64,000 nucleotides of DNA from Triglochin maritima. Its lineage: Eukaryota; Streptophyta; Magnoliopsida; Alismatales; Juncaginaceae. The number at the start of each line of letters is the position of its first letter. Within the stretch, counting starts at the first letter, position 1. The stretch is from NCBI GenBank assembly GCA_963682175.1, contig OY821771.1:37468201-37532200 (forward strand), written 5' to 3'. Shown here piece by piece: positions 1 through 10,404 of this stretch. The notes beneath the pieces were generated by a model. It worked only from the letters and a program-made list of their open reading frames with translations. It was not told the DNA's origin and made no database searches. Position numbers and translations under genes: made by a program.

Positions 1-1086
1 TTCGGTAGACCGAATTAGCCTGGACCGGTTTTGGACTTTTGCTCCAACGGTCGTATTTATATCTTGACCTAAAGCCAAATTGACTTATCCATATTCGGTA
101 CACCGAACTTCATTCGGTCAACCGAATCATATTGCTTTAGGAGACCAACGACTATTTAACTTGACCGTTATTGGTAAACCAATCTCCCACGCTTTGTCAG
201 CGTAATTCCCGCGCTACTTCGGTATACCGAAGTATACACGGTCAACCGAACTTAGCATTAACAGAACCCTACCAATCTTACTGTCCAGTTTGGAATGGTT
301 CACCGAATAGGTTTCGGTAAACCGAATTATATTAGGGTTGCTAGTTAGAGAGCTACTGGAGTTGAGTGAGCGGTTAACCGAATAAGATTCGGTAAACCGA
401 AATGACCATCGTCGGTAATCCGTTGGGTTAACGGTCTACCGAGGAGCGTGCAAATTCTGCCCGAACTTTTGTCACATCATCACATTTCATGGGTCAACTT
501 TCTCACCCACTCCCCAACGACTCTAAGAGCTTTGAAGCCTATATAAGGACCTCATTAGAAGCACAACACAAACACTACACTCTCCAAAACATCAAGTATC
601 CTTGTGCTATCTTTCCCAAACCTTCAAAGCTCAAATCCTATACACTCAAGCCAAAACTTCACCACTTGTATTCCTAGATCCATATCATAATCCAAGTGTG
701 CTCAAAGTTAAAGTGTCATTAGCAAGAGTTGTGATTCCATACTTTCATCCAAATCACAAGAGTTGTAATAGCTTCAAGGAAGCTCCCTCTCGGGTTGTGA
801 GAGGAGACACAGGCGAGGCGAGATTGTTCGCGAGGCTCGGGTTTGTAAAGGTGTTGATCTCGGCCCGGTAACGGAGATCGGATAGTGGAAACCACAAGCG
901 AGGCTCGAGGGACGAGCGGGGCTTGTGAGTGAGGACTAGGACCCGGGGAGGGTGCCGAACCTCGTTAAATCGGGCGTCGACTTCAACGTTGGTTTGCAAG
1001 TTCTCTATCTCTTAGAATAACCCTTGCATGATTAGTTGTTAGTTCGTAATTAGTTTTTAATTCCGCATCTTGTTTAATTACGATCA
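1..1086 (+). mobile_element. LTR fragment, family F1 (left part outside window)
   Basis: Positions 480-1080 align by eye with the LTRs at 10405-11834 and 42428-43872. Shared landmarks are a TATA box (tatataagg, about 541), a leader rich in ctccaaaac-type A/C sequence, a GC-rich block with cgcgaggctcg and cccggtaacgg, and a terminal attccgcatcttg segment. The U3 portion (1-440) holds about ten degenerate palindromes of the form CGGTNNACCG. The 5' end lies left of the window and the 3' end near 1086 is approximate. No coding domain is attached, so whether this is a solo LTR or the 3' LTR of a larger element cannot be told. The ORFs at 489-677 and 602-871 fall inside the LTR and are not taken as genes. 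Confidence 0.7.
3..441. promoter_or_regulatory. Degenerate CGGTNNACCG palindrome array in F1 LTR U3
   Basis: Sites seen near 3, 96, 115, 220, 239, 295, 315, 371, 390 and 432 keep the half-sites CGGT and ACCG while the central two bases vary (AG, AC, CA, AT, AA, TA, CT). Pairs 96/115, 220/239, 295/315 and 371/390 are 19-20 bp apart. The array ends about 100 bp upstream of the TATA box at 541. Conserved half-sites with a free centre are what a dimeric DNA-binding protein would require; that function is inferred. Confidence 0.6.
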
Positions 1087-1150
1087 CTAGAGGGCCCCTT
1101 AAGATCCCCACACTTCCGGCAAGTGTGCTAGTGAACACGAGTGTTGCGGT

Positions 1151-1500
1151 GGTTGGGTGAAAGAGCCATGGAGCTCCGTAACTGTGTGAGAGCTGTGGTT
1201 GGGTGAAAAAGCCCTGGAGCCCAGCTTGGAAATGTGTGTGTTGCGGTGGTTGGGTGAAAGAGCCATGAAGCCCCGTAACTGTGTGAGAGATGCAGTTGGG
1301 TGAAAGAGCCCTGGAGCTCAGCTAGTCTGTGCGGGGTTGGGTGAAAAAGCCCTGGAGCTCCGTAGTGCGTTCAGGTTGGGTGAAAGAGTCCGGGAGCCTG
1401 AGCATGGACCGCGTGTTAAGGGTTGGGTGAAAAAGCCCTGGAGCCCAGCTTGGCGACGAGTGTGTTGCGGTGGTTGGGTGAAAAAGCCCTGGAGCCCAAC
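1151..1500 (+). repeat. Minisatellite, 8 units built on GGTTGGGTGAAAAAGCCCTG
   Basis: Core GGTTGGGTGAAA(A/G)AGCC starts at about 1151, 1197, 1248, 1293, 1335, 1374, 1421 and 1472, with spacing 39-51 bp. Linkers between cores are partly shared (gagcccagcttgg, gtgttgcggt), so it is a higher-order array. Overlapping ORFs on both strands here arise from the repeat and are not taken as genes. Confidence 0.85.
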
Positions 1501-2993
1501 CTTGTTCTTGTGCTTTTCTTGTTGGTAGAATTGCATGCTAGGGTGTTTCAGTTCATGCATTGTAGAGTTTGGCATACGAGGTTTCCTTCTGGAAACTCAG
1601 GCATTGTTGCATATTTGTTTTTCAGGCCGTGGTCGGTGTTAGGTGGGGTGGTGACCGAGGAGAGGAGCGCCGCTACCGGATCCATCTTTTTCTCATTTTG
1701 AGGTCGGGTGATTACTGCGTTCGTTGTGTAGCCTTTTGATGTAATCACGCTTTTGATATACTCTGTTGTACATATATATATATTATATGTTGGTGCATCG
1801 TCTTCTTGTTTTGAGTAATATCATCTGTTGATTATTGTGTTATTAAAATTTTAAATTCTTCCGCTGTTTGAGGATGTTACATACCATATATTCATAACCA
1901 CAAGAGGAAATAAGTATCTAGATTGTATAAGGAAATATATTTGAGAATGCCTTGCTTGATAAATTAAGATAAATTGAATTGTATTGCTCCCTTAATCGAA
2001 GTGCACTTCACTTTAAGGGAGAAAACGTGTTGGACAAATTCCGTTCGTGACCGCAGAAATGAGAAGACTGTGACAACTTTACAAATATATATGTTGACCA
2101 CCTATGAAATAATCGACTAGTTGGTGATGACAATAACATCCCTTATCTACGCGGCAGTTCAAAGTGATGCATGACGTAAGTGCAGTTTTCTCAAGTAATT
2201 TGACTATTAGCCTAATGCAGATAAAAGAAAATTTTGACCCGTTCAAGTTTTTGACGAGCGGGCATCTAGTAATCTAGATGAAAATAGTTTCTATTGGAAA
2301 TAATTGATATGGTTCCCTGATCCCCAAGAAACTATAATCACCGTATGCAACACCTAGTCACCTACCACTGGCCCTTCTATTGTTGTAGAAGTGTATATAT
2401 ATATATATATGTGAAAAGATGGGGTTGTTGTAATAGTTTTTTTAAAATTTCATAATAGATTTTTAAATTTAAAATTGCTTTTACATGAAAGATGCTTAAA
2501 TTTTGTATTTACGCATGGTAAAGATGGGTTATTACTTGGTTAATTTTTCTTTTTTAGTTGTAAGGGTGAAGTTGAAGTTACATGATCCTTTTATTTTGAT
2601 ACCAACTTTAAAAAAGAAAATGCAAACTATTTTCTTACTTGGTTGCACTCATAATACGTCATCTTCAAATCGAATTTATAAAATTATAGTAACAAATAAT
2701 GTACCTAAGTTTCCATCACTGTGTTTTCACACATGCGATTACACAAATTATATATATATATATATATAGTTCAAAGGAGCAAAAGGATGTTGTTGTTTGG
2801 CATATCATTTGGTAAAGTTATGGGACTTGGCCCACAAGAATTATCATTTATTGTAGGGATTAAGCTGCAAAATGAGCCCCACAACTACCCAACCCACCCA
2901 CAGGCATCATGGTTGTATAATTAAGCTCATACTACAGCTTGCTTCATTGTAATATGTATACCATCAAAGAGAGCAAGAAAGAGGTGAAGAATC
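1501..2993. other. Intergenic; possible LTR tail then AT-rich DNA
   Basis: 1620-1885 resembles the R/U5 end of an LTR (GC-rich start, then tgatgtaatcacgc, a run of ATATAT and cttccgctg followed by gatgttaca), but no partner or PBS was found. 1890-2990 is AT-rich with (AT)n near 2394-2410 and 2747-2768. No coding feature was recognised. Confidence 0.35.
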
Positions 2994-3167
2994 ATGGAGA
3001 TGTCGAAGTTGATAGTTATGGTGATTCTGATTATCATGTGGGCAGGCATGTCTGATGGGGCAAGATTCTTGTTTGCAGCTGGAGGAAGAGGCCGAGCAGG
3101 AGGCATTTGTCCCGGATGTAAACCTGGTTTAGGGGGCAATATTCCATGTCCCCCTTGGAGATGTTAA
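2994..3167 (+). CDS. Putative small secreted cysteine-rich peptide (57 aa)
   Basis: The ATG at 2994 (context gaatcATGG, G at +4) opens 57 codons ending at TAA 3165-3167. The N-terminus reads as a signal peptide: MEMSK, a hydrophobic core of I/L/V/M/W (about residues 6-18), then small residues AGMSDGA as a plausible cleavage site near 22. The mature part begins ARFLF, passes through a short G/R-rich stretch and ends in a compact cysteine motif C-X2-C-X9-C-X4-C (ICPGC at 38-42, IPCPPWRC at the C-terminus). Four cysteines in the last 19 residues would allow two disulfides. No family is recognised. The architecture fits plant apoplastic signalling or antimicrobial peptides, but this is inferred from layout alone. 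It lies in AT-rich unique-looking sequence outside any recognised transposon. Confidence 0.5.
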   Translation: MEMSKLIVMVILIIMWAGMSDGARFLFAAGGRGRAGGICPGCKPGLGGNIPCPPWRC

Positions 3168-3766
3168 CTTCCAAATCCTTTACTAGTAATATTAATAATC
3201 CTGGATTCCTAGGTTGTGCTTGGAGTATGTACTTCGTAAAGTCTTGTTATCAATTAATTTGATTGCCTTATTTTCTTCTGGTGTTTGTATGTTCTTACAT
3301 GTTTGTTGGTGGAGAATATTTATAGCATCACCCTTATGGGAATTGTTTTACATTCAAATCGTTATTTAAACAGTTTTTGGCCTTTTTTTAGTTGCAGAAA
3401 TGAACTCCAAATACACATAATATTCACGGATCCCAATATCACCCGTAACTATACAGAAAATGGTAGCAATTTCTCTGCTTCTCAGCAACTTTTTTTTAGC
3501 AAAACATCACATATGATTTGGACAATGAATTAGGCGTGCAGTTCTTGTTTCAATTTTACCGAATGAAGGTAAAGGTAAAGAAAATCTTTCGATTTTGTAT
3601 ATTGGAAAAGTTGTATTCTACTTTTATTCCCACCCAAATCTCACGCAACCTACATGACAATCCAACGTGGACAAAAATTAAACCGCTCTCTCCCTCCCCC
3701 TCTCCAACAGACACCTCTCTCCTCTCTCGTCACTGATACAATACCTTTCCTCTCTCTCTCTAAAAC

Positions 3767-4359
3767 ATGCCTTCCTCTCTCTCCACAACAACCAAAAATA
3801 TCAAAGACCTTCGCAGCAAAGATTTAGGATTTTTCACAGATGCTGCTTGTTGCGTCTTTGGTGTGTCTCTTCGAAATCCTAGCCTCCGCCCGACCACCTT
3901 GGCCACGTCACGAGAGATCTCCGTTTGCCTCACCTCCCCTGCCGTCCTCAATCAGTTTGCCTGCGATCTCTGTCTCCTCCTCCTCCCCCACTCCGCTGCC
4001 TTCCTCGAGCTCATTTCCGCCCTCGAGACCTCCCGGACCTCTTGTGTTCCCCTCCTCGTCAAGGCCATCGAATTCCTCTCCCGTCGCACTCCCGATCCCC
4101 AAATCTTTGTAAAGGTGGAATCTTAACTATACTTTTTGCTCCAACCCTTTATTGAACATTTTTCCTTTTTAATTAGGTGCTTGGGTGTAGAAATGAGGTG
4201 TGCAACAAGCTTCTTAGGCAAGTTGTAGTGTTTGTCGTGAGGTCGACCGTAATGCCCGATGGGGTCATGCGATGTAGAGTTCTTGAAGTTGTTCCTCGTG
4301 TTTGGCATGCTCAAAGTGCAGTTCGGAGGGTTGTACTATGTTTTTGCCAAAATGGCTGA
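3767..4359 (+). CDS. Two-exon gene or gene fragment of unknown function
   Basis: Exon 1 is 3767-4108 (114 codons from ATG) and exon 2 is 4177-4359, ending in TGA. They are joined in phase by a 68-bp intron with GT at 4109 and AG at 4176 after a T-rich tract. The predicted product is about 174 aa. The first 100 residues look like genuine coding sequence, with GC-rich, codon-like composition: SKDLGFFTDAACCVFGVSL, then alternating Leu-rich helices such as CDLCLLLLPHSAAFLELI. The second part is Val/Arg-rich and less convincing. A pyrimidine-rich (CT)n leader at 3690-3765 is typical of plant 5' UTRs. The family is not recognised. It could be a truncated copy of a larger helical-repeat protein, since no further exons are visible downstream. 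Confidence 0.4.
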
Positions 4360-4789
4360 TGAAGCTTCAAGGGATTAAATTGTGGTTGTTGGAGTATTTA
4401 GGATATCCATTGATATTAGATGCATATTTTTTGTAGGTGTGTTGGGTATTTTGGATATCATCAATATGGTGCATCATTGAGATCGTTGTTTTCTTTAGTG
4501 TGTTTGGGTATTTTTGAAAAAAAAGTAAAGTTTTTTAGTTGCATGTTCAAGTGTTATTGGAGAAGATATAATAGACAAGTTTACCGTTTTCTAATTTAGG
4601 TTGTAGGGTATTCTCATTAAGGTGCCTTACTAATTGTAGGGTTTTTTTTATATATTTTTGACATTTAGTTGTGGGAGAACAAATTATTTGTGGATATAAG
4701 TCCCTTATTTTCTGAAAATACGACAAATTTTTGAAATGGGATGTGGGTATTTTTAGTCAACAAAATGATTTAATTTACCGGTACTTTAC
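4360..4789. other. AT-rich sequence, nothing recognised
   Basis: No ORF with recognisable similarity and no repeat structure is seen. It may be the 3' UTR of the preceding gene model. Confidence 0.4.
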
Positions 4790-5640
4790 GCATTATTTCA
4801 ATTTTATTTACCCCAACATCCACCATGCTACAAAATGATGACTAACCATCCCCATGCTGAACTGATAGAGGTCACCGGCCTAGCCTTTCACAAGGTATGA
4901 CACGATATCATATTATATGGATAATATTGGATATTGCTCAAATAATCAAAAAAAATTTGTCCAAAAATACGATTGATCCATTTTCAAACTTACCATTTTG
5001 TATACTTGTTAATCACATGGTTTATTTAATTTAAAATATCTTGTCCAATTGTTATAAGTTACCCAACCAATTTCACGAAGTTACTCATTTGCATAGATGG
5101 AGTTACCTCAGGAACTGGAATGCTACAAACAGGAGAAGGAACATAAAATGACGTCAACAATAGATGTCAGCCACCAAGACGAAACCCCTTTAGACATCAT
5201 CCACCCAACTATTCACATGGTACGCTTAATATACTTTTCCTGTATATTTGCCCCAACATACCCATTCTCTCAATTTAATTTACCTCATGACCCATCACTC
5301 TCCAAAACAATGACTAACCATCGATCCCCTCGATGAACCGGTAGAGGTCACCGGCCAAGCCATTCATCAGGTAGGCCACAATACTAAATGATGTGGATAA
5401 TATTTGATCTTGCTCAAATACTAAAAAATGGCAAAATTTATTAATCATTTTTAGAAGTTACTCAAACTTACACATTCTCTCAATTTAATTTAACTCAGGA
5501 TCCATCATTCTCCAACTTACCCATTCTCTCAATATAATTTACCTCATGATCATGGTGCTCTAACTTGCCTATTCTTTCAATTTAATTTACCTGAAGATCC
5601 ATCATGCTCCAACTTACCCATTCTCTCTATGACTACATGT
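4790..5640. repeat. Diverged segmental repeat plus ~60-bp tandem units
   Basis: 4790-4960 and 5245-5420 are two diverged copies of one segment; both contain aatgatgactaacc/aacaatgactaacc, then gtagaggtcaccggcc and gtgctcaaata-type text. From 5240 to 5640 the phrase ccattctctcaatttaattt(a)c(c)tca recurs about every 60 bp (about 5263, 5481, 5540, 5570 and 5622). No coding potential is seen. Confidence 0.6.
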
Positions 5641-5651
5641 ATGTTGTTCTT

Positions 5652-5677
5652 GGGGGGGGGGGGGGGGGGGGGGGGGG
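5652..5677 (+). repeat. Poly-G tract (26 G)
   Basis: An uninterrupted run of 26 G by count, flanked by gttgttctt and cactaag. It could form a G-quadruplex, and its length is likely to be unreliable in an assembly. Confidence 0.9.
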
Positions 5678-7389
5678 CACTAAGACTAGGGTAAATACAT
5701 TTACCATATTATTGTGCAAATGATAGGTCTATGACTACGTGTTGTTCTTGAATCTTTTTTTTTTGAGATCTAGGGCGTAAATTGAATGAAAAAGGGAGAT
5801 AAATTAAACAACATCAAGGGGGTCAATTCAAGAATAGGACTGCGGTAAATTTAAATATATCAAGAGGTAGATATATTCCATAGTTATGATCGCATATTTA
5901 ATGTGTTGAGGGGTATTTTCTATTCATGTAATTTGGTGTATTAACAAACTAACTATGTAAGGGTAACTTCTAACTCTAACTTCATCCTGATCCCTTAATA
6001 GTTTTGTCTATTGGTGATGCCAAACTTATTTGATTCATTATTGTTTTACTTTTATTACCAATGATTTATTTTTTTGTGTGTGTTATCTTCACCATGCAAC
6101 CAAATGTAGGTCCTTTGACAAACATTTCAGTATACCCATTGTCATGTACCAAAATACGTCGACAATTTTTTTCAATTTAACCTACAAGTTTTTCTGTTTC
6201 CCTTACTATATTTTTGACATATTATTTTATAATTAACATTGTATCATCATCATCATTTGTGATTGTATTATTATGTTCTCACGTTCTAATGGTTCGATTT
6301 AAGTGTGGATGTCTGTTTAACAATGTTGTGGATTTTATTCTATGTCTTACGATACAATTTCATTTCGATTCAACAGGAATAGGAAACCAATGCAATAATT
6401 TATGTGGAAACACTAACGTGTTATCATTGTTGTTTTCACTTATACATAATACATATTAATTTGAAATATATCGATGGGTAATTCCATAAGACATTATGTA
6501 ACAAGTGAATAAGAACTAAACTGAAACATACAAGGCAAAAAGTAAAAAATAACGTCTTAAAGTCCACGGAAATAGACACAATGTGTGTCATCTCCAACCG
6601 GTGAGACAATACACTTAATTGGGAATTTTTTTAATGAAATTGGGGGATGATGTTTTAACACATTAAAACCAAATACATACCCTATCAATAAAGACACATC
6701 CAACTGAGAACCCTTTTCTTTTCCTAGAAAACATCTATAAAAATGCCGGTCTGGGTTTTTTGTAGTGTTGGAATTACGCAACATAAAACACTTACCTCAA
6801 TGATATAGTGCTCATGCACCATCACAACCTATTTGTTAGATGTTGAAGATAAAGATATTGAAGACACCATTTCCAAATGATTTTGCTTGAAACATATACA
6901 TGTCAAATGATTCCTATTAATAATGACAAACCTGAAAGTGTTCATTTAACCAATTAATATCACCTTGATTGTGCTTGCAGTTCTTGTTTTTTTCACTGAC
7001 ATATCCTGACATATTCAGTTTTACAATAACACCTTAGAATATGCGTAGGATTTTGAAAAAAGTAGCAATCAACTATTTGTTCTATAAACTACTTGGAAAT
7101 ATTCTTTGGTAAATCATTTAGATTAATTAACACATGTTACAACTTTCGTTTCATGTAATTTTTCTAAAGAGTGAACCCGTCTCTATCTCTAGAGAACGAT
7201 ACATCTTTCGTTATACCAACATTGCATTGTTTTTGTTACAAATACAAAACTATTAGAGTTACACATACTCACAGACCCCTAACATTGTTCATGCTGATTA
7301 ACAAATTAGTATGTATGGTTTCATGCTCTATCTCATGGATCCATAATTTGTGTGTGCTACAACATGTATTCATTATGTAAGGTTTTATA
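5678..7389. other. AT-rich intergenic DNA
   Basis: Only short ORFs without recognisable motifs are seen on either strand. No repeat or transposon end could be defined. Confidence 0.4.
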
Positions 7390-8095
7390 AATGGAATTAT
7401 CCTTACATATATACATGGAATTACTCTTTTATATGTGGTAAATTACCCTAGCATGCATGAAATCTGTAAGGGTTCTTAATGATGATTTCACCTAATGGAT
7501 TTACTCTATCATCTACATTGATTTACCTTTGTATCTATGTGAAATTACTCTCAACGGTAGATTACTCCCATAGATGGAATTACCCTTTTTATATGTTTTA
7601 AATTACCCTAGTATGAATGGAACCTGTAAGGGTTCTTAACAATGATTCCACCAAATGGATTTACCCTATTCTCTACATTACTTAAATTTGTATATCTATG
7701 TGAAATTACTCTCCACGGTCAATTATTTTTATAGATCTAATTACCCTTACATACACATGGACTTACTCTTTTATATGTGTTAAATTACCCTAGTATGCAT
7801 GAAACTTGTAAGGGTTCTTAATGATGATTCCACCAAATGAATTTACCCTATCATCTACATCGATTTACCTCTGTATCTATGTGAAATTACTCTCCATGGT
7901 GGATTACTCTTATAGATGGAATTTCCTTTGCATATACATGAAAGTATATTTTTATATTTGTTGTGTTAAATTACACTAGTATGCATGAAACATGTAAGGG
8001 TTCTTAATGATGATTCCACTAAATTAATTTACCTCATCCTCTACATCGATTTACCTTCGTATCTATGAGAAATTACACTCCACCTTAATTTGTAT
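7390..8095 (+). repeat. Four-copy tandem repeat, unit ~160-186 bp
   Basis: The anchor aagggttcttaa occurs at about 7468, 7628, 7810 and 7996. Each unit also holds tacatggaattactc-like text before it and gatttacc then tctatgtgaaattactctcc after it. Units are clearly diverged, so the array is old. It has satellite-like unit length but only four copies. Confidence 0.8.
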
Positions 8096-8438
8096 ACATG
8101 GATTTGAAGGACATAAATGTTTAGTTTCCCATAGATTCACATGAACCATAGATGCTTACATATATTTACTAATCACATTTTACATAATTCCATTCGAATT
8201 ATGTACTTTGATATTTTGGTGTTTTAGGTAACAATACAAATAACTCTTTCTACATAATATAGTTTGGTTAAATGATCAGAATAGTTCATTTCTAGCTTCA
8301 TCAATGATTTTTGATATTTTGAATATGAAATTTAACTAATATATACATGTTAGAATTCCAGAATGAAATTTTGTAGTATTACTGCTGATTGTCACTCCAA
8401 AAGACCACCGTGATGGATCAATATTTGCAAGGGATATT

Positions 8439-8624
8439 GTGTACATAACAGAGCCCACTAAAACATACATTTTTGATGTATTTTTAAGGTTTAGGGGCAT
8501 AGATAGAACACAATTTCAGCTCAAGGAGTATTTTAATATGTGGGATGAGGTAAACTCAAACATCATTGTCGGTAGTTCTAATGTATTATTCCGTAAAAAT
8601 TCAAACCAAATTATTTCCGTTTAG
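8439..8624 (+). pseudogene. Possible relic of a TIR-domain (NLR-type) exon
   Basis: The frame from about 8447 contains FDVFLRFRGID, close to the TIR signature DVFLSFRGED of plant TIR-NBS-LRR proteins, followed by a phenylalanine five residues on. The rest (about 50 residues) shows no further TIR motifs, no NB-ARC follows, and the DNA is AT-rich and non-coding in character. The match could be chance; a decayed immune-receptor fragment is the only specific reading offered. Confidence 0.22.
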
Positions 8625-9600
8625 ATTATTTTTATATTTGGTTTGCATTCAATACCATTATTGATGATCACCTTGAACAAAATATAAAAATATTAAACAA
8701 AGTGCAATTTAACTCCTTTTTTTCTCAACTGCATTCAACCACTGAACAAACCAACTTTTTTTTGATTTTTCAGGTCTACCTTGATTCGTTTTGATTTTTC
8801 GGTTTTACAGTGAAGCGATCAGTTAACTTCTGGTTCTTGGTCGAACCTTAGTCCAATTGCAAGTTTGGTTCAACTTTTAAAACAGAGACCAAAACACAGG
8901 TTATGTTTCACACAAACTAATTTACCATATTATATACATGCAATTACCTTCTATTGCGAAACATCAACACATAAAACATTCACACTCTAATGTTTCTCGA
9001 TTGCAAGTTTGCAATATCCATGTCCGGCAGGTTATCCCAAAAAAACTACAAACACGTTCTCAAAAAATAAACTACCAATAACACAAAAAAGGCAAAAACT
9101 TTGATTTCTTCTTTCCAATAAACTACAAATAAGACAAAAATAAACAAATACCAATAAGATAAAAACCAACACAGAACAAAGCAAGTTCATGACATAAATA
9201 CTGTTCACAATGTCAGAAACCATGTCACAAAAAATCTTACCCAATGTTAGGAAAAAAATGTTGGAGACTTTGGGTTGTGATAATCCTGGACTCTTCTCAG
9301 ATCGTGTACGAATCACTTTCCGAACAAGATTATTCGACCCTTTTACACTGCCCGGGTTGCACGAATACCTTGCTGGGATAATCCTGAGAATGAACAATCT
9401 CGTTCAGGCAATATGAACTTCGATCAGAATGGTAGAGAAGGAGTATGAGAATTTCGTATGTTTGTTTTGAGTACCGAATTTCTCTTATAAAGCAGAATGG
9501 TGGTTGGGCGGTTACACAAGCACCTTTTGGGTTGGTATTATCCACTCAAACGGAAATACATAAAATCAAATGTAAATTAATATGGATTTTCCGAAGAGCT
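8625..9600. other. Unclassified repetitive-looking DNA
   Basis: No coding domain is seen. 9190-9600 changes composition and looks like the flank of the GC-palindrome block, possibly an unidentified minus-strand LTR. Termini could not be defined. Confidence 0.3.
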
Positions 9601-9604
9601 TTCG

Positions 9605-9719
9605 GGGCGCTGCCCCGAACCCCCCCAGCGGGATCCCAGCCAGGGGCTCTGCCCCTTGGACCCCGCAGGGGCTCCGCCCCTCGACCCCGCGAGGGGGCGC
9701 AGCCCCCTCGACCCCTGCT
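9605..9719. repeat. Array of four GC-rich perfect hairpins
   Basis: Successive inverted repeats are GGGGCGCTGCCCC, GGGGCTCTGCCCC, GGGGCTCCGCCCC and GAGGGGGCGCAGCCCCCTC, all within about 115 bp of an otherwise AT-rich neighbourhood. Each has a 3-bp centre between GGGGC/GCCCC arms. A similar unit (GGGGGCAGCGCCCCC) sits inside the foldback element at 55490-56157. The function is unknown. Confidence 0.8.
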
Positions 9720-10404
9720 TCATATTTGTGGTCGATAAACCGTTAGCTCAACAAGCGTGCACTCCGCACTACCCAAACTCGTTTCCGAGCCTAACAATAA
9801 ATCGCATCGGTCTCAAGTAAATCACATTACGACTAAAATGAATCGATGACACTAAAATCACCAACAAAAAAGAATCACATAATATTGTTCACCCACAAAA
9901 CTTTCTTTTTCAAACAAAAATCACGGCAAAAGGGGTGATTTTCGTATAGGAATTGCGATGGAACGTGGCTGTGCTGCATGTGGCGTGGATGCTCATGTGG
10001 CAAACACGTGAGAAATAGGGTGAGGATGTGTGTGGACCTCTCTGGGTCCTTGTATATTTAGCGACGAGTTTCATAATTTTGTTGCATCATATCAAAAAGA
10101 TGTCGGACTATTAAATATGGGTTAAGCTCATGAACAATTTAATTGAGAAATTCAATGTTGAGGATGAGAGTTGTTGAGCAATATGCTCATCTTTCTTTAG
10201 TCTCACATTAGGGAACTTTGGAAGTTTGAGAATGTTGATAAACATTCTCTTCCCATGACCCTTTGTAGGTAGAGATGATGAGAGAATTTCCACACACACG
10301 TGCACGCATGCGCCGGTCTGGTCTGAGGTGGTGGGGATTTGGGGGAAATTAAGCGCTTTAACGTCAAGATGTCCTAAACGGTTACATATATATATATACA
10401 TATA
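9720..10404. other. Intergenic DNA, no gene recognised
   Basis: No coding motif is seen. An (AT)n/ACATAT tract at 10384-10404 directly abuts the LTR start. Confidence 0.4.

Noticed and set aside
8439..8624. A working TIR-NBS-LRR gene
   Set aside because: Only a DVFLRFRGID-like motif is present; no P-loop, NB-ARC or LRR sequence nearby, so at most a relic is listed.
9605..9719. Organelle-derived insert because of GC-rich hairpins
   Set aside because: No flanking organellar genes or recognisable organelle sequence; a similar hairpin occurs in a transposon in this window.
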